Part shown: piece by piece, positions 34,771-45,171 of the stretch
How positions within the stretch are numbered: position 1 is the first letter of the stretch
Layout: each line of letters starts with the position of its first letter
NCBI GenBank assembly: GCA_001986395.2
Contig: MQVO02000020.1
Coordinates: forward strand, 124,001 to 188,000
Reading direction: 5' to 3'
Length of the DNA stretch: 64,000 nucleotides
Source: Irpex lacteus
Lineage: Eukaryota; Basidiomycota; Agaricomycetes; Polyporales; Irpicaceae
Program-made: the position numbers and the translations under genes
Notes under the pieces: model-generated
Databases searched by the model: none
Seen by the model: only the letters and a program-made list of their open reading frames with translations
What the model was told of the DNA's origin: nothing

Positions 34771-34863
34771 GACGAGAGTGGGATTCGAACCCACGCCCTT
34801 TCGGACCAGATAATGCGTTTAACCACCTTAGTCTGGCGCCTTAGACCGCTCGGCCATCTCGCC
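34771..34863 (-). tRNA. tRNA-Leu(AAG) with a short intron
   Basis: Minus strand. The acceptor GGCGAGA pairs with TCTCGTC. The D arm is GCCGAGCGGTCTAAGGC. The anticodon stem CCAGA pairs with TCTGG and the loop starts CTAAGG, giving anticodon AAG (Leu, CUU). An intron of about 14-15 nt sits one base 3' of the anticodon, the standard place for nuclear tRNA introns. The long variable arm TCCGAAAGGGC is class II, and the T arm is GTGGGTTCGAATCCCAC with intact B box. T runs follow 3' of the gene on this strand (near 34763 and 34750), suitable as Pol III terminators. Confidence 0.93.
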
Positions 34864-35370
34864 ATGAATGAGACATAATAATAGCACATTATAGACTACA
34901 CGATATCGGGCACAATTACAACAACTTGAAGTACGTATCACACAGAGGGGTCCCTCACAACGCACGACAGTAACTAGTAACTCATGATATATGATATCAC
35001 GAGCCGCAATCGGTTGTATGTGTATGCACTTGACCACTATATAGAACTACTGTTGCGTTTAGACTTGGGCTGAGAAGACTAACTGGAGCTGGTATGGAAC
35101 CATCCCCTGTGTCATTTTCTAGCAGGCGTAGATTCCAGAAATAAATATCATATAACTTCGAGGTTCACACCGCGACAGGACAAACGAAGATCGCGAATGC
35201 AATAGCGAGCGAGATATGGATACAACGACGACCCCTGTCAACCACCATTAGAGCCTACAGTACGGCAAAAGAGAAACTAAGAGCATAAAAATGGGAACAG
35301 ACACGTCCAAACACTTCATGTCCGATGATATTTTTGAGTCAGAGAAAAAGCCAACAACGACCTGAGGAGT
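34864..35370. other. Intergenic, no gene seen
   Basis: This lies between the tRNA and the 3' end of the Zn2Cys6 gene. AT-rich with scattered short frames only. It contains the 5' flank of the tRNA and the 3' untranslated region of the minus-strand gene. Confidence 0.4.
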
Positions 35371-36236
35371 TTACATAGGAGGAGGGGGAGGAGCGACGCC
35401 GTCGCCAATGAGGAAGTGGACCTGGTCGCCCTCTGCCAGAGTCAGCCGCACGGGCAGACGAGGGTCAATGTGGATGGGTTCGCTGCGTCCAATGAAGAAC
35501 GCGCCGCGAGTAAAGTTTCTGGTGATGGCTGCTGCTTCCTCGTCAGTGAGGTTGCGAGGGCGTTTGTTGGGACGGAATGGTGTAGCCGAAGTATTGGTCG
35601 GCGTGGGAGTGGCTGTTGCAGGAGGAGCAGTCTGAGGAAAGGCCTGGTTATAGTCGTAATAATTTGGATGGCCTAGTGAGTGCATTGGGGGAGGCGGGTA
35701 TGGCATAGGCGGTGGGGCAAACGGCACTTGAGCTATTGACGAATACGACGTGTGAGAAGAAACGTGGATGATGCGTGACGAATATTTGAAAACATACCTG
35801 CGGAAGGAGTTTGGGAATTGCTATCGGCGTCAGGGTCTGGGTACGCACAGGTTTGCGCCAACCCGCGCTTTATGCAGCTCTGAGCATGGGAGGATTGTGA
35901 GACAGCGAAGGCGGAGGAGCATCCACAGGACTTGCCTGACATGGCAGTGACTCAGAGCAGCGGGTCTTCCCCGCGTGACAGGCGGCGCATGCCCTCCGGA
36001 CTGAAGGAGCCTTGGCTGTTGTCCGGGCTGGGTCAGCAGGAGGAGTCGGGGAGTCGGAGGAGAGCGCAGGAGGACTCACGCTTGCGGCCGGACTCTGAGA
36101 CCTGGTTCTGGCCGTCGCCGTTGTGGAGCTGTTGTTGCTGGAGGCCATCCTGGAGCTGCTGCTGCTGAATCTGCAGCTGATGGTCCTGTGGTTGCGGCTG
36201 GAGGTCGTCCTGAACCGGTGTACCCAGTGCCGACAT
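35371..36236 (-). CDS. Small Zn2Cys6 (Gal4-type) transcription factor
   Basis: Four exons (36236-36080, 36015-35936, 35879-35798, 35732-35371) give 226 aa. A Gln-rich N-terminus precedes the binuclear cluster VRRACAACHAGKTRCSESLP / CQSCIKRGLAQTCAYP, with six cysteines in the C-x2-C-x6-C-x5-C-x2-C-x8-C arrangement. The rest is Pro-rich with a short conserved-looking end (RNLTDEEAAAITRNFTRGAF, then GRSEPIHIDPRLPVRL). It lacks the long regulatory domain of most fungal cluster factors. The intron inside the zinc cluster has a perfect GC-AG donor (CAG|GCAAGT, 57 nt). Any GT alternative would lose CQSC. It is divergent from a bHLH gene 315 bp away. Confidence 0.82.
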
Positions 36237-36551
36237 GGAGGGCTACACGGAGGTGATGGGCGGAGTGCACGGAGAGTGGGCGGGCTGCTCCGACCATCCA
36301 CGGCCTGTCCCTTGTTTTTCTTTGTTTGCTCGGCGTCCCCAGCGGCCGGCGTTCGGTCCTGGCATCCGGAGACCGGCAATCCGGGGTAGATCTGTGGGCC
36401 GGGGGAGGATCTGTGTCACCCAAAGTGACAGTCCAATATTCTGTTAGCAGTGATCCGCTCGTTCTCCTGGGTCATGTTGCACACCTCCCAACGCTAATAT
36501 CCAGTTCTCTTTCTTTCTCTACTACCACCATTACCATCCTCATCGTCCTAC
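36237..36551. promoter_or_regulatory. Bidirectional promoter of the Zn2Cys6 and bHLH genes
   Basis: 315 bp lie between divergent start codons of two transcription-factor genes. The bHLH side has a pyrimidine-rich TTTCTTTCTCTACTACC tract just before the start, as is common in fungal core promoters. Confidence 0.45.
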
Positions 36552-37334
36552 ATGTCGCTCGCAGGCCCACTCGAACCCCTCGCAATGCTCCCACCAGGTC
36601 CTTTCGACGACTTCGCCGGGTTTGACCCGTCCATGAACCACCTCTTCCCCAGCCCACCACCGCTGCCGTCCTCTGCTGACCTTTTCTCCGCGTCCGAGAC
36701 AACAGACCTACTTGGTTTCCTCGACAATTTCACTTGGGACGTCGAATCCGAAGTACAGAACGCCTTCAACTTACCACCCAATGGCCACCATCTACCAATT
36801 GAGCCCGCTCCTCCAACGCCTATGACGCTTCAGACAGCGTTGGCAAGGTCACTATCCCATCATGAGAGCCACTCGCCTGACATGTCCATGGCATCCCCTC
36901 CTCAGCCGGAAGGTGGCCGCCCAATACGCACCCAACGACGGGCCTCAACCGCCTCGTCTTCTTCCACACAAGTATCAAACGACAGAACGTCTTCCGCGCA
37001 GCAAAAGCCTCTTCTTTCTACGCCTCAAAAGAGACTAAATCATATCATGTCCGAACAAAAACGTCGCAACGCCATACGCGACGGCTACATGCAGCTCACT
37101 ACGCTGCTCTCCCCAGCAGGCGCTCCCCCAGGGGCTGGCATGCCTACCCGTGGCCGCCCCAAAGGAAGTGGGACGCGGGGAAATGGACGCGGTCGTGGGA
37201 CCGCTGGCTTCAAGGGGAAGAGTGGGATTCTCTTTCGGGCAGTGGAATACATCCAATGGCTAGAGGAAGGACGGGAGGCTTTGCAGGAGGAGGTACTGAA
37301 GGCGGAGGCTGCCGCCGGTATCGTACCTTCATGA
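36552..37334 (+). CDS. bHLH transcription factor
   Basis: A single 260-codon exon. The N-terminus is Pro/acidic and the middle Ser-rich. The bHLH is at the C-terminus: QKRLNHIMSEQKRRNAIRDG (basic region with the H-E-R-type contact residues H, E, R and helix 1), YMQLTTLL, a long Gly/Arg-rich loop (TRGRPKGSGTRGNGRGRGTA), then KGKSGILFRAVEYIQWLEEG and a short zipper-like helix REALQEEVLKAEA. The E in the basic region predicts E-box (CANNTG) binding. The unusually long loop is seen in several fungal bHLH proteins. Targets are unknown; shared regulation with the divergent Zn2Cys6 gene is only an inference from position. Confidence 0.88.
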   Translation: MSLAGPLEPLAMLPPGPFDDFAGFDPSMNHLFPSPPPLPSSADLFSASETTDLLGFLDNFTWDVESEVQNAFNLPPNGHHLPIEPAPPTPMTLQTALARSLSHHESHSPDMSMASPPQPEGGRPIRTQRRASTASSSSTQVSNDRTSSAQQKPLLSTPQKRLNHIMSEQKRRNAIRDGYMQLTTLLSPAGAPPGAGMPTRGRPKGSGTRGNGRGRGTAGFKGKSGILFRAVEYIQWLEEGREALQEEVLKAEAAAGIVPS

Positions 37335-37915
37335 CAGTTACTGCTTTCGTGAGTCCTCCCGTCTCTAGGATATCGTGTGCTACTCTGACATGATCTTTCT
37401 CTAGGCAGCTGTGCATCATCCGTCTAGGCTACGGACCCTCCTACGTCCCTGTCGTTGTCGTTGCTCATCATGTTTTGCATTGTTTTCCGTCCATCTTCCT
37501 CCGCACATCTTCACAGGCAGTGTAATTTATATCCAGTATCCTATCATTTCACCGCTTACTTCTGTGCTCCTTTGCCTGTACACTGTAAATCTACCCACTG
37601 CTACCTACCACTATAACAAGACTGCGTCCTTGAATAATCCTCCCCGCATCATTCGCTACGGCAAAACCGTCCACAAAAAGTGGAGAAAATTGGCAATTTG
37701 ATCGAGACTACGGGGATGCATGTGGTCCTCGATGTCAAAATTCGAGGCACTTACCCCACGGGGAAGGTCTGGCGCAACGGGCAGTGTGCAATTCTGAATT
37801 TGAGGGGCCGCTTTGAGGGGCCGCTAACGATGGAAATGTGATTTTGACGACGGGAAGACGGTAATCGACATTCCCGTTATCCCGTGGTTCGGTTCGGCTC
37901 CGACGCTACTCTATT
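37335..37915. other. 3' flank of the bHLH gene and promoter of the BSP peptidase
   Basis: Contains an obvious intron-like or 3'-UTR stretch after the bHLH stop and a GC-rich block at 37740-37900 before the next start, with a duplicated word GAGGGGCCGCT (about 37802 and 37815). No coding potential. Confidence 0.4.
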
Positions 37916-38825
37916 ATGGCTCCTCTACCGCGACCACCACCTTGCGATCCGAACGCAGAGTGGCCGATACCTACGCTGACGATTCGCTGCGATGACCTGG
38001 CTCACCCGGGAGCGAAGCTCTTCTTTCAACATGTAAATCCGTACGAGGCTCTCAGAGAGGCTGTTATCGCTGTGTACTGTTGGCTGTACACCCCAGAGAC
38101 GGTGCCTAGAAAGTACGTCATCCTACTAGCCTTGGTAATTTACGTCGATCGACAAAGTTCCGAATCTAATCACCACCGTGTGCCCGTTGTGGTCAATTCA
38201 TAAATGACAACAGTGTAGAGAAGATCCTCCTCGTATTGCGGCCGATGGACGGCGTCGCACATACGTTTGGCTCCGATATTTACAAAGAAATCCATTTTTC
38301 ATTGGACCACATCAGGAACTCGCACGCACGAGCAAAGGACGAGATCCGCGGAGTGATAGTGCATGAGATGGTGCACTGTTTCCAATACGATGGAAGTAAG
38401 ACCGGGGGACGGTGCCCTGGAGGTTTAGTCGAAGGTGTTGCAGGTAGGTCACTGCTGGGTTCTCTGTAGAGGTGTTCTTTTGCTCACTACTTATCGTGGT
38501 TGCCCTCGTAGATTGGGTGCGCTTACGTGCAGGACATGCCCCGCCGCACTGGAGAGAAGGTCACGGAGGAACCTGGGACGCGGGTTACGAAGCCACCGGA
38601 TATTTCCTCGACTGGCTCGAGGAGCGGTACGGCTATGGCACCGTCAGAGAGCTGAACGAGGCACTCGGGCAGCGGGCGTACGACGATGAGGTCTTCAAGG
38701 CTTTGACCGGGCGGAAGATTTCGAAGCTGTGGAAGTTGTATAAGGAGCATTTGGCTGGTGGCACGCCCTCGCAAGGTGGGCCTGCTTTACCCACGGAAGG
38801 TGTGCAGGGGTTGTTGATAAGATAG
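37916..38825 (+). CDS. BSP-family (plant basic secretory protein-like) metallopeptidase
   Basis: Three exons (37916-38112, 38214-38443, 38512-38825) give 246 aa. Motifs are TLTIRCDDLAHPGAKLFFQH, NVEKILLVLRPMDGVAHTFG, KEIHFSLDHIRNSHARAKDE, GVIVHEMVHCFQYDG (HExxH zinc site), CPGGLVEGVA/DWVRLRAGHA, APPHWREGHGGTWDAGYEAT and GYFLDWLEERYGYGTVRELN. This is the conserved core of the BSP peptidase family, with zinc ligands from HEMVH and a downstream acidic residue. The protein starts MAPLPRPPPCDPNAEWPIPT, which is not a signal peptide, so it is predicted intracellular although the family is named for secreted plant members. Substrate unknown. Confidence 0.87.
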
Positions 38826-39052
38826 TATTCGTGTAGTCTCGCAAGCCAGACTATTTACAGCGCACAGCGCACGTAGGTCATATTCGGATGGAAGGGAGTT
38901 ATCAAAACTATGACAGGTAGAGACGAGATATCACTGTGCAAGTTCGCATACCGGCCCAACCCTACTTTACTATAAACAGCGTGATATCATCCGGCTGACA
39001 AACATCCAAGGTACAAATTAGGACTATTAAAACAAGGAAATTGACAAGTTCG

Positions 39053-41643
39053 TCAAGCGAAGGGCATGACATCCAACGCCCAAGCAATCGCCTGCAGCGA
39101 ACGATACTCCTTGGAATAATCAGGCAACACACTAAGAGCAGCCTTCCTCCACCCAGCAGGCGTCGGGGCTTGCGGTACGCCGATATCTTGCTGTATGCAC
39201 GCATACTCGAAATAAATCGGATACCAGCCTGCCCTGTCCCAGTCGATGATCCAGAGTTTCCCACTCTCGTCGACTATGAGGTTCCGAGGGGAGATATCTT
39301 GATGTGTGAATACTAGAGGTTGGGCGGTACTGAAAGGTTCGACGAGGTTTTCTGCTTTCGAGTGTCGTAGCATGCGATTTAGCCATGCGATGAAGTCGTT
39401 GTATGTCGGGAATGGACCTTTTCCGTAGACTGTGAACCAGGTGCCTTCACACCTAGTACCGTCTACGGGGCCTGGTACAGATCCTCCTAAGTTCCGTAAT
39501 TGGGCGAGATAGTCCTTCAGTTGCGAGAGCACGTTTGCTAACTGCTCCTCCGTGAGGTCGTTCCAGCGATGCAGTAGGCTTTCGCCATGGATATAATCCA
39601 TTACGACGTAGAGAGTCCCACTTTGTCGGAACGATAGGTGGATATTAGGAATTGGGATAGACGTATGGCTGCGGGCGTACAGGGCGTTGTGCACTTCGGT
39701 CATGCGTACGCCCGAACCGTATTTCACAAGAAGTCCATCACCGATGTTGATGACCTTTGCCCCAATATTCTTGAGAGTTTGGCCCTGACTAACCCGGTCA
39801 AGTATTGAATCAGGATCGAGTGGGAAAGCAGGCTCTTGGTAGACGATGGTAGGCGTCTCAGGAGGGATAAGCGGTGGCTCAGGTAGCTGACTAGTCATGT
39901 CACAGATCAATCATAGGACAACAATGTTAGTCAGAGTAACTCACATGGTTTCATCCCAGTCCTGGTCGTACTGTATTACGTTAGAAATCGACATAATGGT
40001 AATTAAGGTCCAATATACTGAACTCACGGATATCATGGCAAGGCCTGCGAACTGAGCCAGCGGCTCCATGGTAGCTTTGGCCTCGACTAGAATAGCTTTC
40101 AGACCCTTTCCATGCTGTACCAGACCGAAAGTGTCACAAAGAGACAATATCGTGTCTTGGTCACCCATAGCTATGTGCGTACTACCAGTCTGTCGCACAA
40201 GTGACGCAATGTGAATATCCATGGGTTGTTTGTCGTTGGCGATGACTTGTATCGCACCACGGTGCTGGATGGGCTAAGTGCACGTAAAGAAATTCTACGC
40301 AGACTGGATTCTACTCACCAAGAAGGCCTCCCATATGAACATTGTAGTCCAATTATCGAGATTGCACCGGTAGAACAGGACTTTGGCAGGTTCCGAGACT
40401 TCATACTTTGCTCGGCGACGCGCGATGACGGTGGCAAATTTCTCATGAGACGTTGGACGCCATTCTTCACCACCCGCGCCACGGGCCAAACTCGACGATA
40501 GCCAGAAAGCAGGTGCTGCGGGATTCGCAGCTGCGAAGGTGGGTATCTCCATATCCTCCCACATGCTACCGTCATAGAGTAATCGAGACGAGTCCTTCAA
40601 GAGCGTTGTAGCAGATTCTTGCAACAGAGTACCAAGCCGTGGATCCAGGTGGACGATTTCATTGCAGCTGCTTGACGGTGCAAGAACGAATGATCTCCCG
40701 GATATAGATGCAGCAAGAGATATGACAGTGATAACAGCAGGATCAGCGCTAGTTATTGGGATGCATGCCTCATCGTCGTTGGACAGCGCTGCGAGGTTGC
40801 AAGCAAGGACAAATGCACAAGCAAGAAGCTCGCCGTAGGTGAAGCTCTTTTGCTTGACCGCAAATCCGTTCTGGATATCATAGTATATCACCGCCTGGGA
40901 GAGAGGATCGATGTGAGCTAGCCGTGCAAAGTGTTGGTGGAGTGTCATATGGGATGCCATCGGGCCATCTTCTCCGGGTGCATCTGCAGGACGAAGCAGT
41001 GTGTCGAAGGGGGGCAAGGACAAGTTTTCGGGACAAGGGTACGATCCTCGAGCGCGGATGTATTGAAGAGCTCGCGCTACATAAACCAGGAACCAGCCAG
41101 AAGTAAGTTCTGTGCTATGTGAACTCGAGTAGCAGAACTGGAGGGTGGCTCTGTCAGGTTGTTTTTGTAAGCGCATCACCGGCGAACGCCCTATGCACTT
41201 CGCCACATCTGTAAGACTTGTCTTGGTATCTTCAATTATAGCTATGTGGCATTCGATACCTGAGTCGTGGTACTGTACAGGAGACCAGGACGTGTTGCAG
41301 CTATCCTCTGGCAGAGGGGGCACGTTGATGTGGAAATGCTCGCCATTGTTGTGTACGACTTCAATCACCACGGTTTCCACAGAAAGCTGAAGACGTAACG
41401 CAGCCCCGACTGCGGCGTAGAGGTCCTGTTTATGTGTGATTGCGATGTCAATGTCTAATTCGCGGAAAGTCCACGAAGGGGGACTTGAAGAAGACCACAT
41501 GGTGATCACTTGCAACTCGCGGCTTTCAAAGACTTTGATCCAGTAATCTACGCGCAGAATATCACAACAAATAGCATGAATACAAGGACAGGGACTCACG
41601 ATAACCGACCTACAACATGAGGGTCAGAAACAACTGGTACCAT
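39053..41643 (-). CDS. Adenylation-like domain fused to an APH/choline-kinase-like domain
   Basis: Three small introns link two domains in one frame: exons 41547-40319, 40273-40028, 39970-39945 and 39890-39053. The N-terminal ~500 residues resemble the adenylation region of NRPS/Lys2-type enzymes: YWIKVFESRELQVI, KSFTYGELLACAFVLACNLA, FVLAPSSSCNEIVHLDP, AFWLSSSLARGAGG...SHEKF (degenerate phosphate loop), MFIWEAFLPIQHRGAIQVIA, ILVEAKATMEPLAQF. The domain stops there. After DWDETI comes a complete APH-type kinase: LLVKYGSGVRMTEVHNALYA, LYVVMDYIHGESLLHRWNDL, VFTHQDISPRNLIVDE (HxDxxxxN) and LWIIDWDRAGWYPIYFEYA. The joining intron (39944-39891, 54 nt) has GTGAGT, CTGAC/CTAAC and CTAG. The 5' end is uncertain: either the ATG at 41500, or ATG 41643 plus a 10-nt exon after a 31-nt intron, which also closes the frame (783 aa). 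Two separate genes remain possible. Confidence 0.62.
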
Positions 41644-41803
41644 ATATGGAAGAGGGAACAAACAAGGCGTTGTTGACCGGGCCGCGCGCTTGTGCTTGAG
41701 CCTCGCTCAGAGACACCGACGACTACTTACTTCAAGTTACTGAAACTGGTAACCCTCTGCATTAAACCTCCTCCTCCTCCCGCATGCACGTGCTACGACT
41801 TTA

Positions 41804-44800
41804 ATGTCTGAAACAACCGACCTCTACCTCCCTCCCCACTTGCCGTACCCGGTCAAGATCGTCGCACATGCAGTCCAACCAACCGCATCCATAGAGCGCG
41901 GAACGCGTCTACTCAGCTACTCCTTCACCCATGTTTCCAAGGAGGACGAGAGGGAGACTCGGTTTGGGACATGGGACTCGTCCGTCGAGGGTACAGTCGA
42001 TAAATGGGTATTCAAAGTTGGAGACACAATCTCGCAGAGACGAGCCACCGAGACTCCCGCACTCAAGGTTCTCGAGCCTTGTAAACATGGCATGCAACTC
42101 GGAGGGTTATGTTGTTTGTGTGGAAAGGACATGACGAGGTTCGTTGGCGTGTTTTACATCCAAAGTGTACCTCTACAATATCTCCCCAGCTCCGACTATA
42201 ATGGCTTCTCCGACGCCTCGCGTGCCTCAATCCAAATGACCCATGAAGCCAATGGCCCTACCGTATCCCTCGAGGAGGCGCAGCGCATAGAACGAGAGAC
42301 AGCAGAACATCTTCGCAAATCTCGTAAACTGTCTCTCATTGTCGACCTTGACCAAACCATCGTGCACGCCACCGTAGATCCGACCGTTGGAGAGTGGATA
42401 GCAGAAGGCGAGGCATGGGAGGCGCGCAGACAAGCTGAAGCTGAGACAAACGGGTCTTCAGGGAAGAACACCAGCGAGGAGGATGAGGATGAGGTGAATC
42501 CGAACTGGGAAGCTTTGAAGGACGTGAAGAAGTTCAGACTCGGTCCGGAGGCCTTGGGAAACCCTCATTTGCGGGGCTCGAAAGGGAAGGCGAAAGATAA
42601 GAGCGTTGAGAGCGAGGGGTGTATGTATTACATCAAACCTCGGTACGATTACTTCAGCTTCAGCGATCTATCTACGCACTTACACGAGGCTATCTATAGT
42701 CCCGGATGGAAGGAGTTCCTCGAGACCATGTCGGCAAAGTACGAGATGCATGTGTACACCATGGGAACACGTGCATACGCCGAAGAGGTCTGTGCTGCTA
42801 TTGACCCTGACGGCAAGATTTTTGGAGGTCGGCTGTTGAGTCGCGATGAAAGTGGCAGTAAGTCGAGCTCATAACGCCCTTCGGTCCGGTTGATGTTCGG
42901 TCCTCTTGGCTAACGTTAGATGAGGTTTGACGCAGAAGAGTTTACAACGTTTATTTCCCTGCGATCAGTCAATGGTGGTTATAATTGACGATCGTGCCGA
43001 TGTCTGGGAGTGGAGTCCTAACCTTATCAAAGTGATACCCTGTACGTCCTTAACTTTCATTCATTCAGGTACTCCGTTCTAATCAATGACAAAAGACGAC
43101 TTCTTTGTTGGTATCGGCGATATCAACTCTGCTTTCCTACCGAAACAACAGTCCTTGACACCGAACTTACCTCAAGATCCGACATCTGTGGGTGTCGCAA
43201 AGATCCCTACCGCCATCATACCCTCGGCACCCGCACAGAAATACACTTCTACCCCACCACCCAAAGTAACCTCACCAGACCTTGACTCCACCGCCCAAGC
43301 AGAGTTGAACGTCCTGGCAAAGACAGAGATGATTGCACGGAACGCGGATGCGTTGGAAGCACAACTCGAGGAACGTCCACTAGCCAAGCAACAGGAGAAA
43401 CTGCAGGAAGCGGAAGATGCCAGCGACTCTGAAGAACCTGAAAAAACTCCCTCTGCTAACGGTGGCAGCGAAAACGGTGAGGTCTCACAGAGCCCAAGTC
43501 AAGATACGTCACATTCGACAACGCCGAAGCCAGAGAAGCATGTTCGCAAGGCGCTGTTGAAAAACGACGATCGGGAACTTGTTCGCGTGCAGAATGTGAG
43601 TGCAATGCTCCCACAGGGGTGAACTGCACGCTCAATCATTATTTGATGACAATGGCAGCTCCTAGAAGAGGTTCATCGACAGTATTATGACGCATATGAC
43701 GCACGCCCGCGCGAGCACGTCAAGCGTCGTCCGGGACATAAATGGCCTGAGCACCTGGATTCGCACGATGTTCGAGTGAGTACCCATGAATCCAGTGAAT
43801 CGCATGAAGCTGATGGTGCCGGTAACTCTTTCAGAGTATCATTCCCCGGATGCGGTTGAGGACGCTACAAGGAACACATTTATTGTTTTCTAGTGTTATT
43901 CCTCTCGATACCCGGCCAGAGTCTACCGAGATCTGGAGAACAGCCACGGCATTCGGGGCCAAGTGCTACACAGAGCTGAACCGGAATATTACTCACGTTG
44001 TCGCTGGCAAGGTCTGACTGTAATCTTTCTCTTCTGTTCATGCATGGGTCTAATGAGACTTTTCATGTTGTAGCGAGGCACCGTTAAGGTGGACGCGGCG
44101 CGACGCCAGGGCGGCATCAAGATCGTCTGGCTCGCGTGGTTCACAGACTCGATCGCATTGTGGCAACGGCAGGATGAGACGGTGTACTTGATAGACCCGG
44201 CTGAATCTGCGGTAGCTGTCGGACCAGCGAGTCCTCCTTCGGATCCTCATCAGATTTCTTCTGATCCTGAACCGGACGCAGATGACTGGGATTACGAGCG
44301 CACGGCGACAGTAGGCGGCGGCGAAGAAGGAGCTGAGGGAGAAAAGGGGCTTGCGTTGGAAGAGGTTGATTGGGATGCAATCAATGACGAGGTTGAGGCT
44401 GCTATGAATGAGAGTGATGACGACGACGACGAGGGTGAGGGCTACCTGGACGATGGGAAGAGCGAAAAGAGTGGGGGAACGAGAAGTGGGAACGTTTCCG
44501 AGGAGGACTGGACCGACGAGAGTAACAGCGTAATAAGGTTCGTCTTATCGCTCTTCATTCCATAATGCTTCTCTTCCGCTACAGACAACTGACTACGGTA
44601 TTACGTATTTGCCATGAAAAATAGTAGCGCACCTTCGTCGCCTGGAAGACGGAAACGAAAGCGTGTACGGAGCGGTACGCCTTCAGAGGCCGGGGGAGTA
44701 AATGGTGATCTCGACGCCCTACGCTCACCGCTTGCCAAAAGGAAGAAATTGGCGGCGGACCGATCCGGTACTTCCAAGTTGAAGGAGGGCATTACAGCAG

Positions 44801-44976
44801 ATGATCTTGTTGGTGAGACTCCCTTGCCACGGTCAAGACGGTCAACGCCAGCTGCCTCAAATAATGGTGGAGATGACGATGAGATGGACGAGGAAGATGA
44901 GGAAGACGATGATGATGATGAAGACGGTGAAGAGGACGACTTCCTGGCGCGTGAACTTGGGGAAGATTGGGGATAG
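41804..44976 (+). CDS. FCP1: Fcp1, RNA polymerase II CTD phosphatase
   Basis: Eight exons (41804-42138, 42190-42857, 42925-43041, 43096-43595, 43659-43775, 43835-44011, 44074-44537, 44625-44976) sum to 909 aa. An N-terminal biotinyl-lipoyl-like region and a CxxC pair (EPCKHGMQLGGLCCLCGKDM) precede the FCPH phosphatase domain: LSLIVDLDQTIVHAT (Dx DxT nucleophile motif, about aa 160), KPRYDYF, LETMSAKYEMHVYTMGTRAY, SLTQKSLQRLFPCDQ, MVVIIDDRADVWEWSPNLIK and YDFFVGIGDIN. A BRCT domain follows (IWRTATAFGAKCYTELNRNI, THVVAGK/RGTVKV, GGIKIVWLAWFTDSI), then an acidic tail like the TFIIF-binding end of other Fcp1 proteins. It recycles Pol II by removing Ser2/Ser5 phosphates. Two introns were placed by family match: 42139-42189 (DMTS/SDYNGFSD) and 42858-42924 (acceptor GATGAG). 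Confidence 0.94.
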
Positions 44977-45171
44977 TGTGGCTCTTCTCATATTTGTTCC
45001 ATTTATATCTTTGTGGGAATCATTACACGGCTGTCAGGATTTCTCGTTACTCCAATACTCACTCTTTCATGAACTCAGGCGGTGTGGCGCATCGCGATGT
45101 TATATAGGAATGTACGCAGTGTAATTGTATTTTATAGGTATCTTCTGACCGGGGAATTTGCCAACCGCAAT

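Noticed and set aside
39891..39944. Reading the adenylation-like and kinase parts as two neighbouring genes
   Set aside because: They would be only about 40 bp apart on the same strand, and the gap has every intron signal and keeps the frame. Not excluded, but less likely.
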